From a virus, in the IMG/VR virus record IMGVR_UViG_3300008116_000067, positions 1-64,000 of that record: a DNA stretch of 64,000 bases; one strand, written 5' to 3'. A program made the position numbers and the translations under genes. This document shows positions 49,613-57,763 of the stretch, piece by piece. The notes under the pieces were generated by a model that was not told the DNA's origin, made no database searches, and worked only from the letters and a program-made list of their open reading frames with translations. Each line of letters opens with the position of its first letter. Position 1 is the stretch's first letter.

Positions 49613-50809
49613 ATGTGTATGGATAAGTCGTATATAAAAGATTTAGTTCAGAAAATACTGAATAAAGAGTTTTCAAATACAAATAAAAGAAGAGTTGTCG
49701 ATTATCATGATCGATTAAACTTTGCTTGTCCGTATTGTGGTGACTCCAAGAATCAATATAAAAAAAGAGGTAATCTTTACTTTAATAGATTAATTTTTAT
49801 TTGTTTTAACTGTGATAAGAAAGCTTCATTTGATAAAATGTGTAAACATTTTAATGAACAAGTTGATCCTGATAAAAAATTAGAAATGATTGAACACTTA
49901 AATAGTGTTATGACTTATTCTGATTATGAGTCAAATGTATCAGATGCTAAGTTTGAAAACTTAATAAACTTAGAAGATTTGGAAAAAGTATTTTCAATGG
50001 ATCTAACACCTATATCAGATTTTAAACCTATACAGGTTAATAGTGGTGTTTATAAATACTTAGTTGGTCGTGGAATTGATCCATACTATCATAAAAACAT
50101 TTATCAAGCCAAATGGTGGAAAAATGATGATGAAAGTGAGTGGATAATTGTTATGTTAAATCGAAGAGATGATAAGGTTCTTGGTATTCAATTAAGAAAC
50201 TTAAAATCTGGTAAACGTAGGATGTTTAAAATTTTTAACTATGAAAATTTACTTGAGTGGGTTAATTTAATAAAAGAAGAACCTATTGAAATTGATATAA
50301 ATGAGATGGTTATTTATAATAAGTTGTCTTATTATTTTAATATATTGAATATTGATTTTACTGAGAAAGTAACAGTATTTGAGGGATATTTAGATTCTCT
50401 ATTCTATCCTAATTCTATTGGTTTGGTAGGTGTTAATACTGATTATAAATTAATTGAAAGTAGTGGAATGGAACTGCAATACTTTTTTGATAATGATGAG
50501 GCTGGATTTATAAAATCTGAACAAAAGATAAAAGATGGATTTCCGGTATTTCTTTGGAAAAAACTATTTGAAGATATTGTAGATAAAAAGAAATCTGATG
50601 ACCCTTATAAGTTATTACATAGAATATCCAAAGTTAAAGATATTAATAAATTAGCTGAACTTGTTCCAAATCCATATAAAAAATTAGAGCTATTTAACTT
50701 TTTTAGTCACGATGAATTAGATATCAAATGGATACCTAAGAGAATTAAAAAGTTAAAATCTGAAGATGTTGATTATAATAAAAAATTCAATAACATAAAA
50801 TATTTATGA
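49613..50809 (+). CDS. DNA primase (T4 gp61-type)
   Basis: About 398 residues from the ATG at 49613 (MCMDKSYIKDLV); a TTG 18 nt upstream and an ATG at 49619 are alternatives. A zinc ribbon CPYCGDSKNQ/CFNCDK near the start recognises template; a TOPRIM-like domain follows with VTVFEGYLDSLF and FFDNDEAG, which bind metal for RNA primer synthesis. This fits T4 gp61 and related primases. It stands alone here, away from a helicase gene. Confidence 0.88.
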   Translation: MCMDKSYIKDLVQKILNKEFSNTNKRRVVDYHDRLNFACPYCGDSKNQYKKRGNLYFNRLIFICFNCDKKASFDKMCKHFNEQVDPDKKLEMIEHLNSVMTYSDYESNVSDAKFENLINLEDLEKVFSMDLTPISDFKPIQVNSGVYKYLVGRGIDPYYHKNIYQAKWWKNDDESEWIIVMLNRRDDKVLGIQLRNLKSGKRRMFKIFNYENLLEWVNLIKEEPIEIDINEMVIYNKLSYYFNILNIDFTEKVTVFEGYLDSLFYPNSIGLVGVNTDYKLIESSGMELQYFFDNDEAGFIKSEQKIKDGFPVFLWKKLFEDIVDKKKSDDPYKLLHRISKVKDINKLAELVPNPYKKLELFNFFSHDELDIKWIPKRIKKLKSEDVDYNKKFNNIKYL

Positions 50810-50842
50810 TTTTTCCATTTTATATATAAAAATAAAAACTAA

Positions 50843-51175
50843 ATGGAAAAAAACAAAAAAATGTTCTTTGGTTGGAGTAATTTCAAATGGATTTTAACCG
50901 AATTATTGAACATCTATTCAACTAAAAACTCTTACTTTTCTAAGAAAAGAATTGAATCTGGTATAGCATTCATCATTGCTCAATGGGGAATGATATTCTT
51001 CCTTTTACAGAAATATGATAAATTAACTATGGGTGAGTTTATCTTATGGGCAGCTGCTGAGTTTGCAGTTTCTGGATATATCATAAATAAGATACAAAAA
51101 GAGAAAACATCTGTTAATGATCAAATTACGGATAGTGTAACTCAGTCAAATCCTGATAGTGAGGAAAGTAATTAA
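50843..51175 (+). CDS. Small membrane protein, holin-like
   Basis: 110 residues with two hydrophobic segments (about 40-57 and 66-83) separated by a short polar turn, and a charged C-terminus. KKRIESGIAFIIAQWGMIFF recalls membrane proteins of other large phages. Holin function is possible but not shown. Ends at a terminator. Confidence 0.6.
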   Translation: MEKNKKMFFGWSNFKWILTELLNIYSTKNSYFSKKRIESGIAFIIAQWGMIFFLLQKYDKLTMGEFILWAAAEFAVSGYIINKIQKEKTSVNDQITDSVTQSNPDSEESN

Positions 51176-51178
51176 TAA

Positions 51179-51209
51179 AAAAAACCACTCTTTTGAGTGG
51201 TTTTTTTTA
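51179..51209. terminator. Bidirectional terminator
   Basis: AAACCACTC-TTTT-GAGTGGTTT with A and T runs. Confidence 0.9.
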
Positions 51210-51210
51210 T

Positions 51211-51933
51211 TTAGAATTTATATCTAGTTTTTCTATATGATTTAGATTCTCTAAGTCCTGTTTTTTCAACATCAACTTTTTCACCTGCTAAAGCTTCAGC
51301 TTCTGGATCTTTACCAGTTTGTGTTTCAAACTCCATTTGATCTTTATCTGGGTCAAAAGGTGGTCTATTTACTTCATCTTCAACTTCATCATCAAAATGC
51401 TCATCTTCCATATCCTCTGATTGGAAATTTTCATATTGACCTTGTACTTGAGCCTGTCCTTGTCCTTGAGCTCGTTGAGCCTGTGCTTGAAGTCTTTTTG
51501 ATTGAGCTCCTTGAGCCTCAGCTTGAGCTTCAGGATTTTCTAAATACTCAATTACATCTTCTGCTGATGAAGTAGGAACTAATTTATTTCCTTCTTTTTT
51601 AATTTTTCTAACACCATCAACTTCAAATTGATTTGTTTCAGAAGGTAATGTAATTTCATGTCCTTTATATTTAAGAATATTACCCATTAATTGAGAACCT
51701 TCTAAAGTATCGTGTAAATACTCTAAATTATCTTCAACACCTTCTTCGCCACTTGCTAATGGATCTGGATTTACAGAAGGAGCATCTCTTCTCCATCTTT
51801 CTCTTCTCGGATCTGGTGTTGTTGTTGGAGCTGGAGCTGGTTGAACTTCTGGTTTAACTTCTGGTTTAACAGGAGCTTCTAATTCTTCAGCTTCATTTAC
51901 TTTTTTAATAAATTGATTATATCTTTTAATCAT
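51211..51933 (-). CDS. Low-complexity packaged-type protein (Pro, Gln/Ala rich)
   Basis: 240 residues. MIKRYNQFIKKVNEAEELEA fits the packaged-protein signal. Then a Pro-rich stretch (VKPEVKPEVQPAPAPTTT), a folded middle (about 65-120, YKGHEITLPSETNQFEVDG), a Gln/Ala repeat region (AQAQRAQGQGQAQVQGQ) and an acidic region. The design of disordered segments around a small domain resembles internal head proteins. No enzymatic motif. Confidence 0.65.
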   Translation of the reverse strand: MIKRYNQFIKKVNEAEELEAPVKPEVKPEVQPAPAPTTTPDPRRERWRRDAPSVNPDPLASGEEGVEDNLEYLHDTLEGSQLMGNILKYKGHEITLPSETNQFEVDGVRKIKKEGNKLVPTSSAEDVIEYLENPEAQAEAQGAQSKRLQAQAQRAQGQGQAQVQGQYENFQSEDMEDEHFDDEVEDEVNRPPFDPDKDQMEFETQTGKDPEAEALAGEKVDVEKTGLRESKSYRKTRYKF

Positions 51934-51966
51934 ATTCTTTTTTATTTTTTAGTATATATTAATTTT

Positions 51967-52464
51967 TTATTCTTGATTTTCGATTTCCGAAACAACATAA
52001 TCTATAAAAGAATCTAACTCATATTCAATTCCTTCACAAAAATCAAAAACTTCGTAAGTTTTACCACTTGATGTTTGATGATAAAACTCAGGTGATGTTA
52101 CTCCACTTTCATGAAAATAACTTATATAACCGTGTAGTTCACCTTTTAGTACTTTACCATTTGGTAATTTTAAATCTGGTACATATAAAATTCCATGATA
52201 TTGCCATTCTTCACCTAAATCATCACAAGAATCAAATTCAAATCTAAAAAAGCCTGCATCATCAACAAATACTGTTTCACTTTCTTTCTTTGCTAACTTT
52301 TTATGAACTTCTTCTTGATTGCCTAATTTATGTGCATCTAAAAACTCTTTCTCAAGTGTAGTTAAAGAATTAATACCATACTTTGAAATTTTATCAAGTA
52401 AGTCATCAACTCTTTGTTGAGTTGTATATCCCTCATATCTCATTAAGTGTTTCATAATTTTCAT
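51967..52464 (-). CDS. Hypothetical protein with LDKI...SLT motif
   Basis: 165 residues. MKIMKHLMRYEGYT is a weak packaged-type start. LLDKISKYGINSLTTLEKEF near residue 22 is the same Bacteroidetes motif found at the end of the 16099-16686 protein, here near the N-terminus. The rest is a beta-rich domain (FFRFEFDSCDDLGEEWQYHG). Function unknown. Confidence 0.62.
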   Translation of the reverse strand: MKIMKHLMRYEGYTTQQRVDDLLDKISKYGINSLTTLEKEFLDAHKLGNQEEVHKKLAKKESETVFVDDAGFFRFEFDSCDDLGEEWQYHGILYVPDLKLPNGKVLKGELHGYISYFHESGVTSPEFYHQTSSGKTYEVFDFCEGIEYELDSFIDYVVSEIENQE

Positions 52465-52494
52465 TATGTTATATATTAAAAGTTGATATACTTT

Positions 52495-52851
52495 TTATGC
52501 TAAACCCTTTAAATTCCAAGCTAATGGTTCATAATTGGACTTAAAAATTTTATCTTTTATAACTTTATAAGTTTCCATAACATAACCATTTGTATGGTAT
52601 ATACATATTGTATTTTTATCAATTGAATTTGGATCAAAGTCATTATTTACATCATCTAATAGTTTATTTAATTTCTGGTCTCTTTTCCATTTTTTTACTT
52701 CGTCATCCCAAGAATAAATAAAGAATATTAAAAAATCTCCAGAGGTATCTTTATGATCTCTAATCATATTAAAATCTATTCCATCATAAAAAAAGATATT
52801 ATAATTATTATACTCTATTTTATCAATCAAGGTCATCGAATATATCATCAA
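52495..52851 (-). CDS. Hypothetical protein with RDQKLNKLL segment
   Basis: 118 residues. KWKRDQKLNKLLDDVNN near residue 54 is an internal version of the recurring tail, so the part after it may be a later addition. It begins 29 nt inside the upstream gene. Function unknown. Confidence 0.55.
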   Translation of the reverse strand: MMIYSMTLIDKIEYNNYNIFFYDGIDFNMIRDHKDTSGDFLIFFIYSWDDEVKKWKRDQKLNKLLDDVNNDFDPNSIDKNTICIYHTNGYVMETYKVIKDKIFKSNYEPLAWNLKGLA

Positions 52852-53041
52852 TTTTTTTATCTCTTGTGATTTTTATCATCTCTCCTTCAAAAAGTTCGTC
52901 TTTTTCTACTTTATTCTTAAACTGTTCAAAAGCTGATTGACTAATCTTTTTAAGAGCATAAGAACCTTTATTTAATTTACCATTTTTCAATTGTTCATCT
53001 AACCAAGATAAATACAATGGATATTTTACATCATTTTTCAT
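52823..53041 (-). CDS. Hypothetical protein with RDKKIDDIF tail
   Basis: 72 residues, mostly helical, ending ITRDKKIDDIFDDLD, a member of the RDxKLxxLL tail set. It overlaps the next minus-strand gene and diverges from the gene at 53074. Function unknown. Confidence 0.58.
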   Translation of the reverse strand: MKNDVKYPLYLSWLDEQLKNGKLNKGSYALKKISQSAFEQFKNKVEKDELFEGEMIKITRDKKIDDIFDDLD

Positions 53042-53058
53042 AATTTTATATATCCGTT

Positions 53059-53069
53059 TTTTATATATA
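53059..53069 (+). promoter_or_regulatory. Late-type promoter TTTATATATA
   Basis: TATATA 4 nt before the ATG at 53074. Confidence 0.58.
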
Positions 53070-53073
53070 CATT

Positions 53074-53991
53074 ATGAAAATTTTTAAATATGGACAATTT
53101 GTAAATGAGGCCGATCTTTTTACCGGGAGTGGTATAGAAGGATATGATTCTAATAAAATTGGAATAGCAGCTAAAACTCAATTTTGTAGAAATGTTGCTA
53201 ACCTAAAGTCATGGATTTATAAAAATGACGGTCTTGGATTCCAAAGTGCTGTTGAGGAAATATTATCTTCTATGTCTGAAGTTATTGATTTTAATAAAGA
53301 TCCTAAGTATCAAATACCACTTAAATACCTGAAGGATACCGGTAGATTTGATAATAAAAGTGATTTTAAATTCATTGATAAATTACCAGACGGTACTTAC
53401 TATGCTAAATCAATAAGTAACTTTAATCAAGTTTTAGATTCCAATGGTAATTATGATCCTGTTAATAAGTTAAATACTAACTACTCTGATTTAGCGGAGT
53501 TAATTTTTGATATTATCTCTAAAGAGGATACTTCGATTATATCGAAATCTCTTAAACTTGATGATAAATCTCTTAAAGTTGAGTTGTCTAATTTTTTTAG
53601 TGGGAAAAATTTAGTTGAACTAATTAATAAAAACGTAAGTGATATAAGATATTATGTGTCAAATAATAGAAGAATGTCATCAATAGGTGATAATGTGGAA
53701 GTTTTTGTTAAAAACAAATTTGAATCTATTGAAAAGAATGGTGAGAAGGTTTATAAGTGTGTATATCAAGGTGGTGATGGAGATCCAGTTGACATGGTTT
53801 ATGGAGTTGATTTAATAATCGAGAAGTTAAGTTCCGATGAATTTAAATTAGTGCAGGTTAAATCTAGTCCGATGGTGGCTAAGTCATCATCAACAGAGTG
53901 GAGGTATTCTAATATTGATTTATTTTGTTCTAAAATTGGTGATAAAGTTATTATATACACAAAAAAGGATCAAGAAGGTAAAACATTTTAA
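53074..53991 (+). CDS. Packaged-type protein (305 aa), possible nuclease fold
   Basis: MKIFKYGQFVNEADLF fits the packaged-protein signal well. The C-terminal part has GDNVEVFVKNKFE, GGDGDPVDMVYGVDLIIE and KLVQVKSS, an E...D...(Q)xK layout like PD-(D/E)xK nucleases (D-V-D-L then VQVK). If so it may be an injected nuclease. This fold call is tentative. Confidence 0.6.
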   Translation: MKIFKYGQFVNEADLFTGSGIEGYDSNKIGIAAKTQFCRNVANLKSWIYKNDGLGFQSAVEEILSSMSEVIDFNKDPKYQIPLKYLKDTGRFDNKSDFKFIDKLPDGTYYAKSISNFNQVLDSNGNYDPVNKLNTNYSDLAELIFDIISKEDTSIISKSLKLDDKSLKVELSNFFSGKNLVELINKNVSDIRYYVSNNRRMSSIGDNVEVFVKNKFESIEKNGEKVYKCVYQGGDGDPVDMVYGVDLIIEKLSSDEFKLVQVKSSPMVAKSSSTEWRYSNIDLFCSKIGDKVIIYTKKDQEGKTF

Positions 53992-53992
53992 T

Positions 53993-54026
53993 AAAAAAAA
54001 CCACTCATCAAGAGTGGTTTTTTTTA
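53993..54026. terminator. Terminator
   Basis: AAACCACTC-ATCAA-GAGTGGTTT with A and T runs after the 305-residue gene. Confidence 0.9.
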
Positions 54027-54077
54027 TGGATATATTTTCCGGTTTTTTATTTTAATATATAAATAAAAAATATTATT

Positions 54078-54758
54078 ATGAAAAAATGTACAAAATGTAA
54101 AAAAGAAAAAGAAATATCAGATTTTCATAAACATAAAAAAACAAAGGATGGTCTATGTTGTAGATGTAAAGAATGTTCTTTAGAAGATAAGAGAGAATAT
54201 TATAAAAATAATAAAGATAAGGTAAAGGATGGTGTTAAAAAATATAGAGAAGAAAATATTGATAAAGTAAAAGAACGTGTTAAAAATCATTACGAAAAAA
54301 ATAGAGATTCTTTATTGGAATATAAGAAAAAATACCACATTGATAATGATGAAAGAAGAAGAGATTTAAATTATAAGTGGCGAGAGAAAAATAAAGATAA
54401 GATTAGAGAATATGCTAAAGATTATATTTCAGAAAAGAGGAAGAATGATATACTTTTTAAGATAAAAGATAGTATATCTGGTTTAATACGTAGTTCGATT
54501 GTGAGTAAGGGATATAAAAAGTTGTATAGAACTGAATCTATATTAGGTTGTACAATAGATGAATTTAAAGATTATATACAAAGTAAATTCTTAGATGGTA
54601 TGACCTGGGAAAATCATGGTGAGTGGCATTTGGATCATAAAACTCCGGTTTCATGGGCTATAAGTGAATCTGAAGTATATGAGTTAAACCATTATAAAAA
54701 TTTTCAGCCTCTTTGGAAGACTGAAAATTTAATTAAGGGTAATAGATGGTCTGATTAG
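54078..54758 (+). CDS. HNH endonuclease next to the polymerase fragment
   Basis: 226 residues. Two zinc-binding Cys pairs (CTKCKKEK and CCRCKECS), a long charged helix with repeats of Y-x3-N-K-D-K, then an HNH-type core GEWHLDHKTPVSWAISES and NHYKNFQPLWKTENLIKGNR, as in endonuclease VII-like/HNH homing enzymes. It ends 4 nt beyond the polymerase gene end on the opposite strand, consistent with a homing endonuclease associated with the polymerase locus. Confidence 0.88.
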   Translation: MKKCTKCKKEKEISDFHKHKKTKDGLCCRCKECSLEDKREYYKNNKDKVKDGVKKYREENIDKVKERVKNHYEKNRDSLLEYKKKYHIDNDERRRDLNYKWREKNKDKIREYAKDYISEKRKNDILFKIKDSISGLIRSSIVSKGYKKLYRTESILGCTIDEFKDYIQSKFLDGMTWENHGEWHLDHKTPVSWAISESEVYELNHYKNFQPLWKTENLIKGNRWSD

Positions 54759-56074
54759 TATTTCATACCAAATCCTGAAAATATGTCTAATACAACTGAT
54801 AATCTTTCTGTAATCTCTGGCATTCCTAATGGTTCAATAATTGAGTTTATAGGTGATAGAATTGCTTTATAAAATTGAGTTGTATAATCGACTTGCGGAG
54901 CGAACTCGATTGGATAAGAACCTCTAATATAAGCAAAGATATCACCGTTTGATTTATTCTTACAATAGTAATACTTAATCTTAGTACCTGACTTAATCAT
55001 CTCATACTTATCAGCAAATTGCTTATTAGTGTGTAATAAGTAGTTGTAAAGAGCTGATGCTTTAACAGCAAAGTGAGCTCCTGTTACAAACTCTAATGGT
55101 AAAGCTTTATCATTAATAACTTTAGTATCATAGTTAGAACAAGAAGATTGCATTGCAATATCATCAATATCAGCTAACTCAAACTCTTTTCTTAAATCTT
55201 TAACTAATTTTAATAACTCTTTTATGTTAAATGTATTTGAGTTTTCAAATAAGTATTTAACGATGTTGATAATTTTCTCTCTTGCAAAAAGAGGTGTTGA
55301 TGATCTAACTAACTCAACTCCTTTAGGGAATAAGTAAGTTAATCTATCATAAGGAATACCATCTTCAAATACAACGTGTTGAATATATTTCTTTTTAGCG
55401 ATTGATATAATTGATTCTGAAACTCGTTCTAACTCAAAGTCTTCTTTATTTTCAACTCCAAAAGATCCGGCGTATTCTTCTAAACAAGTCTTGAAATAAT
55501 CAGCATATCTAAAATGATCAATACCATGTATATAATCCAATTCGTTAGACCAATTCCAAATGGGTTCACAAGTAAGAGATCCAAAATTTATTAGTTTATT
55601 CAAATCTCTATTTTTAGCAAAATGTCCGTCAATGATTATCATTTCATAATCGGTTGATAATAAATTTTCAAAGTCATTATACTTATCTACATATCCTAAA
55701 CAATTAGGGTTATTAAAATTGACATCTTCTTTAGATAATACAATAAACTTTTTGTCAATACTTTCAAGATTACTTTTATTAATAAAGATATTTTTCCATT
55801 CAGAGTGTTCAATTGCTGGTAAGAAAGAAACAAATAATGAGTCAGTATCTGCATAAATACTTACCGGTTCTGAATTAGGTATTTGAGTTACATTTCTAAT
55901 TCCTAATTTATTATGTAGTTCAAAGTCTAAGTGCCATTGATTATACCAATAGTCTTCATTAACTCTATCCATTGTCTTTGTTAAATCTCTACCTTGTGCA
56001 GTGATGGTACCAGCCACATGATTGTTAAACAAGATAAAGTATGGTGTTGCGAATGCTCCGTAAGATCCATTCAA
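54755..56074 (-). CDS. DNA polymerase B, C-terminal part (T4 gp43-type), interrupted
   Basis: 439 residues from a TTG at 56074; the frame is open only back to a double TGA at 56087-56092. It contains motif B (NGSYGAFATPYF; the catalytic Lys of KxxxNGSYG lies 4 codons upstream of the TTG, in the CTA AAA TTA GTT TTG stretch) and motif C YADTDS (about 73-78), plus palm and thumb regions to a natural C-terminus. The exonuclease and first pal region are not in this window. Function needs the upstream Lys, so start at the TTG alone would be inactive; see the finding on the 37-nt interruption. Confidence 0.88.
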   Translation of the reverse strand: MNGSYGAFATPYFILFNNHVAGTITAQGRDLTKTMDRVNEDYWYNQWHLDFELHNKLGIRNVTQIPNSEPVSIYADTDSLFVSFLPAIEHSEWKNIFINKSNLESIDKKFIVLSKEDVNFNNPNCLGYVDKYNDFENLLSTDYEMIIIDGHFAKNRDLNKLINFGSLTCEPIWNWSNELDYIHGIDHFRYADYFKTCLEEYAGSFGVENKEDFELERVSESIISIAKKKYIQHVVFEDGIPYDRLTYLFPKGVELVRSSTPLFAREKIINIVKYLFENSNTFNIKELLKLVKDLRKEFELADIDDIAMQSSCSNYDTKVINDKALPLEFVTGAHFAVKASALYNYLLHTNKQFADKYEMIKSGTKIKYYYCKNKSNGDIFAYIRGSYPIEFAPQVDYTTQFYKAILSPINSIIEPLGMPEITERLSVVLDIFSGFGMKY

Positions 56075-56092
56075 AACTAATTTTAGTCATCA

Positions 56093-56117
56093 CCCCCTCA
56101 AAATAAATTTGAGGGGG
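56093..56117 (-). promoter_or_regulatory. Hairpin interrupting the DNA polymerase reading frame
   Basis: CCCCCTC/GAGGGGG stem with an 11-nt A/T loop, inside a 37-nt stop-containing segment (56087-56123) between Leu codon CTT and CTA AAA of polymerase. No U run follows, so it is not a standard terminator. Confidence 0.75.
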
Positions 56118-56225
56118 TTAAAAAAGAGCGAGTTGAAGTGCGTTGTAGTAGTCTACCTCTTTCTTCAACTCGCTCGCTTTATTTTTTAATGACTCTAGTT
56201 CTTTAATTTTTTCTTCCCTAGTCAT
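56118..56225 (-). CDS. DNA polymerase fingers segment (35 codons before the interruption)
   Basis: MTREEKIKELESLKNKASEL then KKEVDYYNALQLAL and a stop. This is the fingers helix that in family B polymerases leads straight into KxxxNSxYG, and EVDYYNALQLAL joined to KLVLNGSYGA gives a normal fingers sequence. Upstream of the ATG there is no further polymerase sequence in frame, so the locus is split again. It may be part of a split gene (gp43B-like) or a remnant. Confidence 0.7.
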   Translation of the reverse strand: MTREEKIKELESLKNKASELKKEVDYYNALQLALF

Positions 56226-56302
56226 ATTTTTTAATTTTTTTTCAATTTAGTCCTAATGGGGACTTATAGTTTTTATATATAATAAAAATTTATATAGTTT
56301 AT

Positions 56303-57406
56303 ATGATTAAAGAAGACAAAGTTTTAGTTAAAATAAATATTAGAAATAAATCTCACTATTCTGAGTTGGGATATTTAATTGATAATGAAATAATTGTTGA
56401 TGTTGAACATTTACCAAGTGGATCTAAAACCAAAGTAACTGCTATATGTGATATATGTAAATCCGAAAGTTCAATATCATATTCAAAATATCTAATAAAT
56501 ATGAATAGGAATAACAAAGGATATTATTCTTGCTTTAATTGTAAAAATCATGTTAAAGAAAAGACATGTTTAGAGAAGTATGGTGTTAGATCATATTCGA
56601 TGACAAGTGAATTTAAATCAACTGAAAGTGAAAAATGGAAAGGTATTAAAAAGGGATCCGAAAAAGGTAAAAAGACTATGATGGAAAGATATGGTGTTGA
56701 TTCCTATTTTAAGACTGATATAATGCGTATTAAAAATCGAGAGTGGATGTCATCAGATGAATTTCGTAATAAGTCAAAGGAGACTTTAATTAGTAGATAT
56801 GGAGTGGACTCTTATTCAAAAACAGATGAGTTTAAAAGATTATTATTTGATAATAAAGATATTATCTTAGATAAGATTAAGAGTACTTTTAAAGAAAAAT
56901 ATGGAAATGAATATTTATCAAAGACTGATTATTGGAAGTCAATATTTAATAATAAAAAGAGTGAGATGGTCGATAAAACAAAAAATACTTGTTTAGAGAA
57001 GTATGGTGTTGATAATGTCAGTAAGGTTGAGTCTATTAAAAGTAAAGTTAAATTAACTAAGGAATTAAATGGACTTATTATACCAGAAAGTGAATTAAGT
57101 GATTGGGTTACTTATAAAAAAGTAGTTAGAAACACAACAAAATTAAATAAAAAGTTTTTATACGAAAATTGGGATGGTTTTGACTACTATGATAATGAGT
57201 TTATAAAAGGATATGCTTCATATACACATACGCATAGATTTTACCCTACAATAGATCATAAAATTTCTGTTTATTATGGATATGTTAATAAAATAGATCC
57301 AATTACAATTGGATCTATTGATAATCTTTGTATTACGAAAAGATTTATTAATTCTATAAAAAATTCTTTAATTGAAGAAGAATTTATCTCAAAGTATCAA
57401 CTATAA
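56303..57406 (+). CDS. Putative homing-endonuclease-like protein with EKYGV repeats
   Basis: 367 residues. A zinc-ribbon start (CDICKSESS...CFNCKNH) is followed by repeats of the form C/M-L/M-E-(K/R)-Y-G-V-(D/R)-S (about 91, 130, 161, 235) with Lys-rich spacers, as in phage proteins of the DUF7487 type linked to mobile endonucleases. The C-terminal YTHTHRFYPTIDHKISVYYGY and DNLCITKRFINSIK resemble an endonuclease catalytic part with His/Asp. It sits at the break in the polymerase gene on the opposite strand. Confidence 0.75.
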   Translation: MIKEDKVLVKINIRNKSHYSELGYLIDNEIIVDVEHLPSGSKTKVTAICDICKSESSISYSKYLINMNRNNKGYYSCFNCKNHVKEKTCLEKYGVRSYSMTSEFKSTESEKWKGIKKGSEKGKKTMMERYGVDSYFKTDIMRIKNREWMSSDEFRNKSKETLISRYGVDSYSKTDEFKRLLFDNKDIILDKIKSTFKEKYGNEYLSKTDYWKSIFNNKKSEMVDKTKNTCLEKYGVDNVSKVESIKSKVKLTKELNGLIIPESELSDWVTYKKVVRNTTKLNKKFLYENWDGFDYYDNEFIKGYASYTHTHRFYPTIDHKISVYYGYVNKIDPITIGSIDNLCITKRFINSIKNSLIEEEFISKYQL

Positions 57407-57740
57407 CTGTTGGAGTTTTAGTTGTACTTGTATCTAATTTTTCTTTTGTTTTTGGTTTAAAGAACTTAACTTCTTTTTTTGGTTGAACAATAATAACTGG
57501 TTTTGTTAAACTATCATTCTCCTCTTTTAATTCTTTTATTCTACAAGTGTTATCACTAATTTCTTGTAAATTAGAAAGGTTTTCATCTTCTAAACCATTA
57601 ATAGTTTCTCTTTGATAATTTAAAAAATAAAGTAAAACACCAATAACAATTATTAGTATTGTTATTACTCTATTCTTTTTATCAATAGCCGCATTTTTAT
57701 TATAATATGGTCTTCGTTGGTATCTATTATTCATCTTCAT
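57384..57740 (-). CDS. Single-pass membrane protein with coiled coil
   Basis: 118 residues: basic N-terminus (NNRYQRRPYYNKN), one membrane helix at about 27-43, a coiled coil (about 45-78) and a Lys/Pro/Thr-rich tail. This arrangement is spanin- or anchor-like, but no lipobox is seen. It lies between the polymerase locus and the clamp gene. Confidence 0.6.
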   Translation of the reverse strand: MKMNNRYQRRPYYNKNAAIDKKNRVITILIIVIGVLLYFLNYQRETINGLEDENLSNLQEISDNTCRIKELKEENDSLTKPVIIVQPKKEVKFFKPKTKEKLDTSTTKTPTVIVDTLR

Positions 57741-57763
57741 TAAAATATTGTTTGTAATAAATA

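Noticed and set aside
56075-56302. Group I or II intron in the polymerase gene
   Set aside because: Only a 37-nt segment separates the two reading frames and no intron core can be seen; splicing is kept only as an alternative to bypass.
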